The notes beneath the pieces were generated by a model. That model was not told where the DNA came from and made no database searches. It was given only the letters and a program-made list of their open reading frames with translations. 64,000 nt of DNA from an uncultured Adlercreutzia sp. (GTDB lineage: Bacteria; Actinomycetota; Coriobacteriia; Coriobacteriales; Eggerthellaceae), in contig CAJUSP010000013.1 of the NCBI GenBank assembly GCA_910589165.1, positions 32,526 through 96,525 on the forward strand. The letters run 5' to 3'. The position numbers were made by a program, and so were the translations under genes. Below, piece after piece: positions 1 to 11,080 of the stretch. Position 1 is the stretch's first letter. Every line of letters starts with the position of its first letter.

Positions 1-242
1 ATTTCGGCTATACGATCAAGGCGCGCAATGGAAGGTTTCTGCAGGCCTGCCTGCTTCCAGTCCTCGATAGGATAATCATGGGCCAAAGAAAGCTTGTTGG
101 TTGCACTTGTGACCATAGTTACCAGCGAGCCATCGTCCTGCACACGCAAGACGATCACTGGTCGGAACTTATAGCCCTTGCCTTCCGAAAAGTTAAAACG
201 GGCATGCCAGATTTCCCATTGCTCGGGAGCTTCGCTACTCAT
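1..242 (-). CDS. PemK/MazF-like toxin, 3' end off the window
   Basis: The reading frame opens with ATG at 240-242 and runs off the left edge after about 80 residues, beginning MSSEAPEQWEIWHARF. The EIWHARFNF...KFRPVIVL stretch matches the start of the PemK/MazF fold, where the conserved pattern is G-x-I-[WV]...R-P-V-[LI]-[IV]. Such toxins are ribosome-independent or ribosome-associated mRNA endonucleases. The start overlaps the antitoxin stop by 8 nt (ATGAGTAG), a typical coupled toxin-antitoxin arrangement. Family assignment is from motif resemblance only, because the C-terminal half is not visible. Confidence 0.6.
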   Translation of the reverse strand, partial: MSSEAPEQWEIWHARFNFSEGKGYKFRPVIVLRVQDDGSLVTMVTSATNKLSLAHDYPIEDWKQAGLQKPSIARLDRIAE

Positions 243-510
243 CGTCATCCAGCCAATCTGCTGGAAGGACAGGGACGCCCTCTTCATTGAGAGGCGCCTT
301 ATAGGCGATGGAGGCCAGAGCCTCGTACGAGGGCAACTGAGGACGCAGATCGAAAGGCAGCCCCCCCACTTCAACCGACTTTACTAGAAACATGTTGATA
401 GCGTCGTTGAGGGTAATGCCCCAGTGAGCGTAGACAGCAGCTGCGTCAGATTTCACCTTACTTGTCGTACGAGTTTTAATCTCGGCCCTTTTTTCAAGAA
501 CAGCAGGCAT
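235..510 (-). CDS. RelB/DinJ-family antitoxin
   Basis: This is a 91-residue protein. The segment with GITLNDAINMFL followed by GGLPFDLR is the RelB/DinJ ribbon-helix-helix signature (residues about 30-57). The acidic tail ending WLDDDE would be the toxin-neutralising part. Known members bind their own promoter as dimers and wrap the cognate toxin. A good Shine-Dalgarno (AGGAG) precedes ATG at 508-510. The gene sits directly upstream of, and overlaps, a PemK/MazF-like toxin, so this antitoxin class is paired with a toxin fold other than the usual RelE/YafQ. Confidence 0.8.
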   Translation of the reverse strand: MPAVLEKRAEIKTRTTSKVKSDAAAVYAHWGITLNDAINMFLVKSVEVGGLPFDLRPQLPSYEALASIAYKAPLNEEGVPVLPADWLDDDE

Positions 511-531
511 GGTACACTCCTTTTCTCGAGA

Positions 532-568
532 GTACCCAGATTGTACCCGTTTTGGGTCACATCTTCAA
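532..568 (-). promoter_or_regulatory. Promoter and likely operator of the toxin-antitoxin pair
   Basis: Read on the minus strand there is a -35 TTGAAG (563-568), a 17-nt spacer and a -10 TACAAT (540-545). Two GGGTAC half-sites 11 bp apart (543-548 and 532-537) overlap and flank the -10, with a third GGTAC next to the start codon (511-515). This fits autorepression by the RelB/DinJ dimer. Promoter elements are seen; repressor binding is inferred. Confidence 0.55.
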
Positions 569-606
569 GATGCGCTGAACGTGAGGCTGTGCGCTGTCTC
601 ACTTCC

Positions 607-1704
607 CTATTGGGCGACTCTCCATTTGTGGTAGCCGATGACGAAGGGGTCGAGGGCGCCCCCGAGGACGGCGTCCACATTGCCGGTCTCTTCCCCGCTG
701 CGCAGGTCCTTCACCAGCTGGTAGGGAAACAGCACGTAGTTGCGGATTTGGCTGCCGAAGGAGTTGTCCATGCGCTCGCCGCGCAGCTCGTCGAGCTCGG
801 CCTGGCGCTTGCGCTCCTCCAGCTCGTAGAGTTTCGCGCGCAGCACGCGGAAGGCCGCCTCCTTGTTCTGCAGCTGGCTCTTCTCGTTCTGGCAAGTGAC
901 CACGATGCCCGTGGGCTCATGGGTGAGGCGCACGGCCGAGTCCGTGGTGTTCACGCACTGGCCGCCCGGGCCGCTCGAGCGGTACACATCGACCCGCACG
1001 TCGGCCGGGTTCAGGTCCACCTCGATGTCGTCGGCGATGACCGGCAGCACTTCCACGCTAGCGAACGTCGTCTGGCGGCGCTTCTTCGCGTCCGTGGGGC
1101 TGATGCGCACGAGCCGGTGGATGCCGATCTCGCTGCGCAGCATGCCGTAGGCGTAGCGGCCCTCGATTTGGATGGTGGCCTTGTCGAGCCCGATGCCCTC
1201 GCCGGGCACCAAATCGAGCACCGTCACCTTCCAGCCCTTGTCCTCGGCGTAGTGCACGTACATCTGGTAGAGCATCTCGGTCCAGTCCTGGGCCTCGAGG
1301 CCGCCCTGGCCCGGGTTCACCGTGAGGATGGCGTCGCCCTCGTCGAACTCGCCGGAGAACCACGACTCTATCTCCAACGCGTCCAGCAGCGCCGAAAGCT
1401 CGGCTACCGCCGCTGCGGCCTCGTCTGCGAAGGCCGCGTCGTCGCCGGCCAGCTCGAGCGCCGTGGCGGCATCGTCGGCCAGGCCGCGCGCCCGCTCAAA
1501 GTCCTCGATGGTGGCGCGCAAATTCGCCGCCTTCTTCGAGACGGCCTGGGCGTTCGCCGCGTCGTTCCAGAAATCCGGCGCGGCCGTCTGGGCGTCCAGC
1601 GCCTCAAGCTCGGCCCGCTTGTCCTCGATATGCAGAAACGAGAACGCATCCCCCACCCGGGCAGAAGCGCTCTCTAATTCCTTCTGTATGTCCTTTAGTT
1701 CCAT
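607..1704 (-). CDS. prfB: Peptide chain release factor 2
   Basis: The 365-residue class I release factor carries the peptidyl-tRNA hydrolysis motif GGQ at 247-249 (SGPGGQCVN) and the RF2-type N-terminal helices. RF2 normally recognises UAA and UGA through an SPF tripeptide. Here the aligned segment reads R-I-S-P-T-D (residues 200-205), so the tripeptide is SPT (202-204), and I confirmed this in the nucleotides near 1090-1110. There is no in-frame UGA or programmed frameshift near codon 26; the frame is open from ATG. The start directly abuts the secA stop (TAG-ATG), so the two genes are likely co-transcribed. The gene itself ends in TAG. Confidence 0.95.
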   Translation of the reverse strand: MELKDIQKELESASARVGDAFSFLHIEDKRAELEALDAQTAAPDFWNDAANAQAVSKKAANLRATIEDFERARGLADDAATALELAGDDAAFADEAAAAVAELSALLDALEIESWFSGEFDEGDAILTVNPGQGGLEAQDWTEMLYQMYVHYAEDKGWKVTVLDLVPGEGIGLDKATIQIEGRYAYGMLRSEIGIHRLVRISPTDAKKRRQTTFASVEVLPVIADDIEVDLNPADVRVDVYRSSGPGGQCVNTTDSAVRLTHEPTGIVVTCQNEKSQLQNKEAAFRVLRAKLYELEERKRQAELDELRGERMDNSFGSQIRNYVLFPYQLVKDLRSGEETGNVDAVLGGALDPFVIGYHKWRVAQ

Positions 1705-4536
<2,832 letters not shown>

Positions 4537-4707
4537 GAGGTGCGTCCTCTTTCTCGCGTCCTATGTGTGAAGTGCGTCGAAGGCCCCCTGCCGCCGGTGC
4601 GGCCCCTGCCTTCCGTGAATCTGCACCACTCTACCACAAAGCGCAGGTAACCGACCCGATTCCACAGGGTATGCACCGCACCCGAGAACCATCCGCCCCC
4701 TGGCAGC

Positions 4708-4738
4708 AAAAAAGCGGCCGGGCTTCAAGCCCGACCGC
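4708..4738 (-). terminator. Rho-independent terminator after cydB
   Basis: On the minus strand a GC-rich stem (GCGGTCGGGCTT / AAGCCCGGCCGC, arms at 4714-4738) is followed by six U. It lies just downstream of the cydB stop. The rest of the 4537-4771 gap, which carries the secA leader, shows no gene. Confidence 0.85.
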
Positions 4739-4771
4739 CTTCGATCGCTTCCCTCTGCGGAGTCCTGCGCC

Positions 4772-5803
4772 CTAGTGCGCCAAGTCCTCCGGCTTAACGC
4801 GGCCGCGGAAGGTGCGGTAGATGATGACGTGGTAGGCCAGCACCAGCGGAAGGCCGATGCAGGTGATGATGGTCATGCACGTCAGCGACAGCTCCGAGGA
4901 GGCCGCGTTCCAGATGGTGATGGCCGGGCCCACCGAATCGGGCGTGGCGTTCACGAGCACCGGGAACATCGAGCAGGCCAAAAGCGCCACCAGGGCGATC
5001 ATGGCCGCGGACTGGGCGAGGAACGCCTTCAGATCGTCGCCCTGGAACTGCCCCACGGCGATGGAGGCGCCCAGCGCCACAATCACCAGCGCGGCGAAGA
5101 GCCAGCGCAGCACGGCCAGGTTGCCGTCCATCTCGGGCCCGATGATGGCCAGGGCGAAGAAGGACACGACCACGAACAGCACCAGCGCGATCACCTGCAG
5201 CGGCATGCGCAGACGGGCCGCGCGCGCCTGCAGCTCGGAGGGCAGCGGCGCCTTCAGCGCGGCCCACGAGGCGCCGGCGGCCAGGAACATGGCCAGGCCG
5301 AGCAGGCCCACAAGCAGCGTGAAGGGCGTCACGAGGCCCAAGAGCGGCACGCCGGCGTAGTCGCCGATGGCATCCATGGGAATGCCGGCGAAGATGTTGC
5401 CCACGGCCACGCCGAGCAGCAGCGCCGGCAAAAGCGAGCCCACGAAGAAGCAGCCGTCCCACAGCGGGCGCCACTTCGGGTCGGCGGCGCCGAACTCGAA
5501 GGACACCGCGCGCACGATCAGGCCGAACAGCACGAGCATCACGGCCAGGTAGAAGCCGGAGAACGTCGTGGCGTAGGCGTTCGGGAACGCCGCGAACAGG
5601 GCGCCGCCCGCCGTGAGCAGCCACACCTCGTTGCCGTCCCAAACCGGGCCGATGGCCCGGCGCAGGATGGCGCGCTCCTCGCCGTTCTTGGCGATGAACG
5701 GCGACAGTACGCCGATGCCCAAATCGAACCCGTCAAGCACGAAGTAGCCGGCAATGAGAATGAAGATAAGGAAGAACCACAGCACGCTCAAGAACTCGAA
5801 CAT
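4772..5803 (-). CDS. cydB: Cytochrome bd ubiquinol/menaquinol oxidase subunit II
   Basis: The 343-residue membrane protein has about eight to nine hydrophobic segments and opens with the subunit II signature (residues 1-40: FLSVLWFFLIFILIAGYF, then LDGFDLGIGVL). Together with CydA it forms the bd oxidase, which reduces oxygen with high affinity using quinol without pumping protons. In a largely anaerobic lineage this usually serves oxygen scavenging. The ATG lies 2 nt after the cydA stop and a strong terminator follows, so cydAB is a closed two-gene operon. No cydCD assembly genes are seen in the window. Confidence 0.96.
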   Translation of the reverse strand: MFEFLSVLWFFLIFILIAGYFVLDGFDLGIGVLSPFIAKNGEERAILRRAIGPVWDGNEVWLLTAGGALFAAFPNAYATTFSGFYLAVMLVLFGLIVRAVSFEFGAADPKWRPLWDGCFFVGSLLPALLLGVAVGNIFAGIPMDAIGDYAGVPLLGLVTPFTLLVGLLGLAMFLAAGASWAALKAPLPSELQARAARLRMPLQVIALVLFVVVSFFALAIIGPEMDGNLAVLRWLFAALVIVALGASIAVGQFQGDDLKAFLAQSAAMIALVALLACSMFPVLVNATPDSVGPAITIWNAASSELSLTCMTIITCIGLPLVLAYHVIIYRTFRGRVKPEDLAH

Positions 5804-5805
5804 GG

Positions 5806-7287
5806 CTACTCGCCTCCCTTCGCATCGGCCACCTCAACCACGGCGACCGCCTCCTCGACAACCTCGCCGGCCGGCGCATCGTCGCCCAGCTGGCGGTCGA
5901 GCACGCCTTCTCCCTCAACGACGGGGCCCTCCTTGATGAAGCGGCCGATAACGCGGGCCCAGCCCACGAGCAGCACCGCGTACACCAGAACGAACAGCGC
6001 CAGGGTCACCCACAGCTCGGGGGCCGACACCGACATGGAGATGCCGTCGGCGGTCAACAGCGACACGCCGTCGGGACCGGTCACGCTCGGGTACACGACC
6101 CAGGGCTGGCGGCCCACCTCGGCGGTGATCCAGCCGGTCTGGATGGCGATGAACGGCCAGATGGGAGACAGCAGCGCCGCCCACTGCAGCCAGCGCATCT
6201 TCGCGATGCGGCCGCCCTTGAAGGTGAAGATGAGCACGAGAATGCTCGTCAGCATGATGAGCCCGTACATGGCCACCATGATGTGGTAGCTCTGGAAGAC
6301 GAGCCCCACGGGCATGTCCTCCACCACCATGTCGCCGTACTCCTCGGTCTGGGCGAGCTCGTTCAGGCCCGGGTACTCCGTGTCGAAGTTGCCCGTGGCG
6401 AGGAAGCTCGTGCCGCCGGGAATGGCGAAGGGCGCGATGACCGTCTGGTTCTCCTCGTCGACGATGCCCACGGCGTACAGCGGGGGCACCTCGGAGTCGT
6501 ACTGACCCTCCATCATGGCGAGCTTGGTGGGCTGCTCCTCCCACACCACCACGGCGGAGGCATGGGCGAAGAAGATCATGGCGCAGGACGTGACAATGCC
6601 CACCACTGCGGCGATGCGCATGGTCTTCATGGCGAAGTCGGTGTTGCGGCCCTTCAGCAGGTACCAGCCGGCCACGGCCATGGCCACAAACGCGCCCATG
6701 ATAAGCAAGGCGTCAACGGTGTGCGTGTAGCGCGCGAAGATGGACGGGTTGAAGGCGGCCGACCAGAAGTCGGTGATGACCGCCTCGTTGCCCGCGGCGT
6801 TCAGCTCGCCGCCGGCCGGCGTCTGCATCCACGAGTTCGCGATGAGAATCCACAGCGCCGACAGGCACGAGCCGAACCACACGAGCCAGGCCGACACCAT
6901 GTAGAACTTCGGGCTGACGCGCTTACGGCCGAACAGCAGCACCCCCAGAAACACCGATTCCAGGAAGAACGCGAACAGCGCCTCGGCGGCCAAGGGAGCC
7001 CCGAAGATGTCGCCGACGAACCGCGAGTAGTTCGCCCAGTTGGTGCCGAAGGAGAACTCCATGGTAATGCCCGTGGCCACGCCGATGGCGAAGGTCGCGG
7101 TGAAAATCTTCACCCAGAACTTCGTCGCCGCCGCGTCCTCCGGTTTCCGTGAGCGATAATAGCGGGTCTCGTTGATGGCCAGAATGAGTCCGAGGCCGAT
7201 AGACAGCGGCACGAACAGGAAGTGGTAGGCCACCGTCAGCGCAAACTGAATGCGCGACAGCACCGCCACATCAGCGAAAGCCTCCAT
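5806..7287 (-). CDS. cydA: Cytochrome bd oxidase subunit I
   Basis: This 493-residue haem-bearing subunit has the N-terminal SRIQFALTVAYHFLFVPLSIG segment containing the conserved haem-ligand histidine, the GRQPWVVYP motif of the quinol side, and about nine membrane helices. The Q-loop is of the short type. The C-terminus ends in an acidic, Ala/Val-rich tail of some 45 residues (EGEGVLDRQLGDDAPAG...) that is not part of the catalytic core. An unusually long Shine-Dalgarno (AAAGGGGGTGAG) precedes the ATG. The 176-bp leader up to the next gene shows no reading frame of interest. Confidence 0.97.
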   Translation of the reverse strand: MEAFADVAVLSRIQFALTVAYHFLFVPLSIGLGLILAINETRYYRSRKPEDAAATKFWVKIFTATFAIGVATGITMEFSFGTNWANYSRFVGDIFGAPLAAEALFAFFLESVFLGVLLFGRKRVSPKFYMVSAWLVWFGSCLSALWILIANSWMQTPAGGELNAAGNEAVITDFWSAAFNPSIFARYTHTVDALLIMGAFVAMAVAGWYLLKGRNTDFAMKTMRIAAVVGIVTSCAMIFFAHASAVVVWEEQPTKLAMMEGQYDSEVPPLYAVGIVDEENQTVIAPFAIPGGTSFLATGNFDTEYPGLNELAQTEEYGDMVVEDMPVGLVFQSYHIMVAMYGLIMLTSILVLIFTFKGGRIAKMRWLQWAALLSPIWPFIAIQTGWITAEVGRQPWVVYPSVTGPDGVSLLTADGISMSVSAPELWVTLALFVLVYAVLLVGWARVIGRFIKEGPVVEGEGVLDRQLGDDAPAGEVVEEAVAVVEVADAKGGE

Positions 7288-7463
7288 AGCTCACCCCCTT
7301 TCCTAGCAGCCCCGATGCGTCGTCTCGCGATGCGGGGCGTACACGAATACAGCGACCGAACCCTAAGCGGCGCGGTCAGCAACCATAGTACTCCTGTTGG
7401 CGCGAAAAGAAGGTCTCAGGATGTTGCCAATTTTGCCTGGCAGGGTTTTTTCTTCCGCCGCCC

Positions 7464-10100
7464 TCAGCGCCCGTGGGCCGCCAGGGGCCTGCCGTCGATG
7501 AGCTGCTGGTACAGCTCGGCCATCTCGGGCGAGGGGTCGAGCCCCAGCGACTCGGCGAGGAAGTCGCGGCAGAGGAAGTAGGTCTCGAGCGCGGCGGTGC
7601 GCTGGTCGGCGGCCATTTGGGCCCGCATGAGGCAGGCGAGCACATCCTCGCGGCGGCCGTCGCGGGCCCGCGCCTCGCGGGCGAACCACAAAGCCCCACG
7701 GCTCTCGCCCTGGGAAAGCAGGCGCGCCGAGGCGGCGATGAGGCCGTCCACCAAGGAGGAGGCATAGCGGTCGCGGTAGCGGGCCACCACCTCGTTGCGC
7801 AGCTCCGAGGGCAGAAGCGGCGCCGAGAACGACTCCTGGATGTCGTAGAGGGTCTGCTCCCAGGCCACGGCGTCGCCGGGGGCGCCGAACAGCAGGTGGC
7901 GCGTCAGGCGCTCCAGATGCTCGACGTCGCTCGTGAACAGGGCGGCGTCGAGCCGGCAGCCGTACTGGTCGCGGATCAAGTAGGGGCAGCGGTCGCCGAT
8001 GGCCAGGATGTTCCACAGGTCCTGCCAGAGCCGGTAGAAGTTCTTCGAGCCGGTGCGCGGGTTGGTAGCCGGCCACAGCATCTGCACGAGGCGGTCGCGG
8101 GTGAGCTCTTGGCCGCGATGCAGCACGAGCAGGGCCAGCAGCAGCCGCACCTTCTTGCGGTTGTGGAAGGCGCGCGACAGGTCGGCATCGCCCCGCCGCA
8201 CCTCCAGGGTGCCGAACAGGCGCAGGCGCAGCAGGGGCGTGCCCGCGGCCTCGGGCACGGCAGGGTGCGGAAGGGCCGCAAGATGCGCCGTGGCCTCATC
8301 GATGGCCCGGTTACTGCGAGACGCGTGGCCGGCAGGCGCGCCGGACGGGCGGCGCAGCTTCCGGGGCTCGGCGCGGTGGGCCCCCTCGTCGGCCCAGGCC
8401 TCGGCAAGCGCCACGGCCACCGGCGTGCTCAAAGGCCCCAGGCCCGCCACCGTGAGCGGGCCGTCGGCGCGCTCGAGGGCCGACGCGGCCCGCAGGGCGC
8501 CGAAGCCGAGGGGCAGCTTGCGGGCGAGCAGCTCGCCTAAGGCGCGCTGGCACAGGGCCACGAGGCGCACGAGGGGCGCCTGGCACAGCAGGGCCGCGTC
8601 GGCGCCCTCCTGGGCAAGCAGGCCGCGGGCCTCCAAGTCCTCCAGGGCAAGGGCCGCCCCGTACAGCATTAGCTCTATCTCGAGCGGCGAGGCATCGCCA
8701 AAAGACAGCGAGGTCGGCGCGTAGCGGTCCCACTGGTCCAGGGCCAGGGTGCCCAGGCGCCGGCAGAGCACACAGGCCACCACGGTGCGCAGCACGGGCG
8801 CGACATCGCGGGCCGCCACCACAAGGGGCTCCTCGGCGGCCATCCACAGGGCGAGCTCGTTTTCCATCTCCTCGCGCACGGCGGCGTTGCCCTGGTCGTG
8901 GGCGGCCAGGGCTGCGGCCAGCCGCACCTCCGCCGGCCCGTCCGCGGCACCCAGGGCCCGGCGCGCGTAGTCGATGGCCTGGGCGCGGGCCCCCTGCTGG
9001 GCCCAAGCCCAGGCCATCATCGCGTTCAGCCGCGGCCGCTCGGCGATGCGCGTGCGCGTGATGATCTCGTAGAGCGCCAGCACCTCCCCGGCCGCGCGGG
9101 CCGCCAGCAACTGCCAGCCCTCGCGCATCAGCCACTGGCTCACCGCCCGGCGGCTCGCCAGCGCCTCCATAAGCCGCGCCGCCCGGCGGCTCTTCCCCAC
9201 CTTAAGGGCGCAGCTGGCCATGAGCGCGGCCGCCTCGTCGGCCGAGGCGAGTCCCGCCGCCCCGGCCAGCTCGCCCAGGCGGCCGGCCAGGAAGCGACGT
9301 GCGACCTCGAGGGGCACCGTTGCCGCCGCGAAGGTGCCCTCCGCCTCGTCGATGCCCAGGTAGGGAAAGGACGAAGCCAGAAAGGAAGCATCTGCATCTG
9401 ACGGCTCCAGGGCGCCCAAATCGGCCAGGGACCCCTTCCCGATGCACAACATGGCCCACGATGCGAGCGCAAGGACCGGAGGCAGGTCCTCGTGGGCGAG
9501 CCCCTGGGCCAGGTTCTCGGCGCCGCGCTCGGCCCACCGCAGGCAGGGAATGCGACGGTCCAGCGTCAGCGGACGGCCCCGACCGCCCCCGTGGGCGCGG
9601 TCCTCGTCGTCCTCTCGCTCGCCCACCATCAGCGCGCCCCCGTCCACCACGACGGCGTCGGGAAAGCGCGCCGTCAGGGTATCGCGCGTCGGCGACACCG
9701 TGGCCACCACCTCGCATCCCGCGGCCAGAAGCGCGCGAATCTCGCCCTCGAGCCGGGCAGCGCGTTCCTCGGAGAGGGCCGGTACGTCGGCGATAACCAC
9801 CAGGGCTGCCTTCTTGTCGCACTTCAGCACCGCGGAGGCCACTTCCCCGTTGTCGATCTCGCGCAGCAGGCAGGGCGACTCCCCGCGGATCCAAAACACA
9901 TGGGCGAACTCGAAAGCGAGCTCGGCATAGGATACCGCCAGGCTCTTCTTGCCGAAGCCCTCGGGAGCCGTTATCACCCGCAGCGCCTCCCGGTTCGCCA
10001 TCAGGCGCGATACCAGGTGCGGGCGGGGCAGCAAGTGCGCCGCCCCCACATCGGTCGGGCGCAGGCCCCGGCAGGCGCTCGTCTGGATAAAACGGGTCAT
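7464..10100 (-). CDS. Large BTAD/SARP-type transcriptional regulator with degenerate N-terminal NTPase
   Basis: I place the start at ATG 10098-10100 (878 aa) because AAGGAGA precedes it; the frame stays open 135 codons further upstream but without a ribosome site. The N-terminus carries a MalT/LAL-like P-loop, APEGFGKKS (45-53), in which the usual Ser/Thr after GK is Lys, so ATP hydrolysis may be lost. A long TPR-like Ala/Leu-rich middle follows. The C-terminus (about 625-878) has a winged-helix segment (LRLRLFGTLEVRRGD..., NRKKVRLLLALLVLH) and a bacterial transcriptional activation domain ending ESLGLDPSPEMAELYQQL. Such proteins activate target promoters. The gene is monocistronic and its target is not evident from neighbours. 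Confidence 0.8.
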   Translation of the reverse strand: MTRFIQTSACRGLRPTDVGAAHLLPRPHLVSRLMANREALRVITAPEGFGKKSLAVSYAELAFEFAHVFWIRGESPCLLREIDNGEVASAVLKCDKKAALVVIADVPALSEERAARLEGEIRALLAAGCEVVATVSPTRDTLTARFPDAVVVDGGALMVGEREDDEDRAHGGGRGRPLTLDRRIPCLRWAERGAENLAQGLAHEDLPPVLALASWAMLCIGKGSLADLGALEPSDADASFLASSFPYLGIDEAEGTFAAATVPLEVARRFLAGRLGELAGAAGLASADEAAALMASCALKVGKSRRAARLMEALASRRAVSQWLMREGWQLLAARAAGEVLALYEIITRTRIAERPRLNAMMAWAWAQQGARAQAIDYARRALGAADGPAEVRLAAALAAHDQGNAAVREEMENELALWMAAEEPLVVAARDVAPVLRTVVACVLCRRLGTLALDQWDRYAPTSLSFGDASPLEIELMLYGAALALEDLEARGLLAQEGADAALLCQAPLVRLVALCQRALGELLARKLPLGFGALRAASALERADGPLTVAGLGPLSTPVAVALAEAWADEGAHRAEPRKLRRPSGAPAGHASRSNRAIDEATAHLAALPHPAVPEAAGTPLLRLRLFGTLEVRRGDADLSRAFHNRKKVRLLLALLVLHRGQELTRDRLVQMLWPATNPRTGSKNFYRLWQDLWNILAIGDRCPYLIRDQYGCRLDAALFTSDVEHLERLTRHLLFGAPGDAVAWEQTLYDIQESFSAPLLPSELRNEVVARYRDRYASSLVDGLIAASARLLSQGESRGALWFAREARARDGRREDVLACLMRAQMAADQRTAALETYFLCRDFLAESLGLDPSPEMAELYQQLIDGRPLAAHGR

Positions 10101-10544
10101 GGCAGTCTCCTTCGGTTGCGGGTCGCAATAATCGAGCGGGGCCACCGTGGCAGAAGGGCGCGGCTGCCGCAACGGGCAACCCCGGCCGCGGGCCCGCCTA
10201 GCCCAGGGCAACGTCTTGAAGCCGAACAGGAGGGGCGAGTCCAGGGCGACACCGAAGCCGGAAGCTGCCGCCGCCAAAGCCCCGTACCCGAAAAGGCAGC
10301 CGTTCCGCTTGCAAGCGCAACGGTTCCAAGCCGACAGAACAAGCCGCCCAAGGCCGCCATCAGGGCACTGGCAACCCACCGGCAAGGTTCCAGCAGGTAG
10401 CAAGCAGCATCCCCTCCCCCGCCTGCAGGCAACCATCAGGATCATGCGCTTGCCGAGGCAGGGCGCGCAAAACCGCGAACCGCCGCCCATCCACGACATC
10501 TTCACGAACCTGTGACGGCTTTGCGGAGGCAGCGGCTACGGCCC
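10101..10544. other. Long untranslated region upstream of the BTAD regulator, no gene seen
   Basis: About 440 bp separate the regulator start from the rsfS terminator. No frame here has a ribosome site together with recognisable protein content. The only clear structure is a 24-bp palindrome, listed separately. Confidence 0.5.
10300..10323. promoter_or_regulatory. 24-bp near-perfect palindrome, candidate operator
   Basis: The arms CCGTTCCGCTTG and CAAGCGCAACGG are complementary except for one position, with no spacer. The site lies 200 bp upstream of the regulator's start codon. It may be an autoregulatory or external repressor site. Only the symmetry is seen. Confidence 0.35.
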
Positions 10545-10575
10545 CAAAAGAAAAAGGCCCCGAAGGGCCTTAAGG
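10545..10575 (-). terminator. Rho-independent terminator after rsfS
   Basis: On the minus strand AAGGCCCTTCGGGGCCTT forms a tight tetraloop-type hairpin followed by TTTCTTTT. It closes the long minus-strand housekeeping run that ends with rsfS. Confidence 0.85.
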
Positions 10576-10598
10576 GAAAACGGTGGAGGCGGGCGCTT

Positions 10599-11036
10599 CT
10601 ACGCGTCGCGGCCCAGCATCTTGGCGATGCGATCGGAGTACTGCAGGTTCTCGAGCCCCGCCTCGGCGGCCAGGTCGAGCGCCGGCGCGTCGTTCCACAG
10701 GGCCTCCAGGCGGTAGTACTCGCGGGTCTCGGGCATGAACACGTGCACCACGAGATTGCCGTAGTCCAGAAGCGACCAGCTGCCGTCGGCGGACATCTCG
10801 CGGTGGGTGGGCTTGATGCCCGCATCCTCGCGCAGCTTGTCCTCGATCTCGTCGATGATAGCGTCCACCTGGCGGGAGTTCGCGGCCGTGGCAATGACGA
10901 AATAATCAGTCACCCCGATAAGCTCGCGCACCTCCTGCACCATGATGTCGGTGGCCTTCTTCTCGTCGGCGGCCTTGGCGGCAATGATGGCGCACTTCTT
11001 GGAGAACGCCGCCTGCTCGGCAACTTTATCGGTCAT
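10599..11036 (-). CDS. rsfS: Ribosome silencing factor RsfS (Iojap family)
   Basis: This 145-residue protein binds L14 on the large subunit and blocks subunit joining in slow growth. The family core is visible: KKATDIMVQEV, then TDYFVIATAANSRQVDAIIDEIED, DGSWSLLDYGNLVVHVF and the ending REYYRLEALW. Length fits the family, with about 20 extra N-terminal and 25 extra C-terminal residues. It is the last gene of the obg-proB-proA-nadD-yqeK-rsfS series, and nadD-yqeK-rsfS is a conserved trio in Gram-positives. ATG is preceded by AGAGAGGAA. Confidence 0.93.
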   Translation of the reverse strand: MTDKVAEQAAFSKKCAIIAAKAADEKKATDIMVQEVRELIGVTDYFVIATAANSRQVDAIIDEIEDKLREDAGIKPTHREMSADGSWSLLDYGNLVVHVFMPETREYYRLEALWNDAPALDLAAEAGLENLQYSDRIAKMLGRDA

Positions 11037-11080
11037 GAGATTCCTCTCTTTCGTTCCTATTTCCGGTTCACCTTAGCACA

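Noticed and set aside
607..1704. Programmed +1 frameshift in prfB
   Set aside because: The frame is open from the ATG with no in-frame UGA near codon 26 and no CUU-UGA slippery site.
10101..10505. N-terminal extension of the BTAD regulator by 135 codons
   Set aside because: The extension has no ribosome site and Cys/Gly/Arg-rich shadow-like composition; ATG at 10100 has AAGGAGA and a sensible N-terminus.
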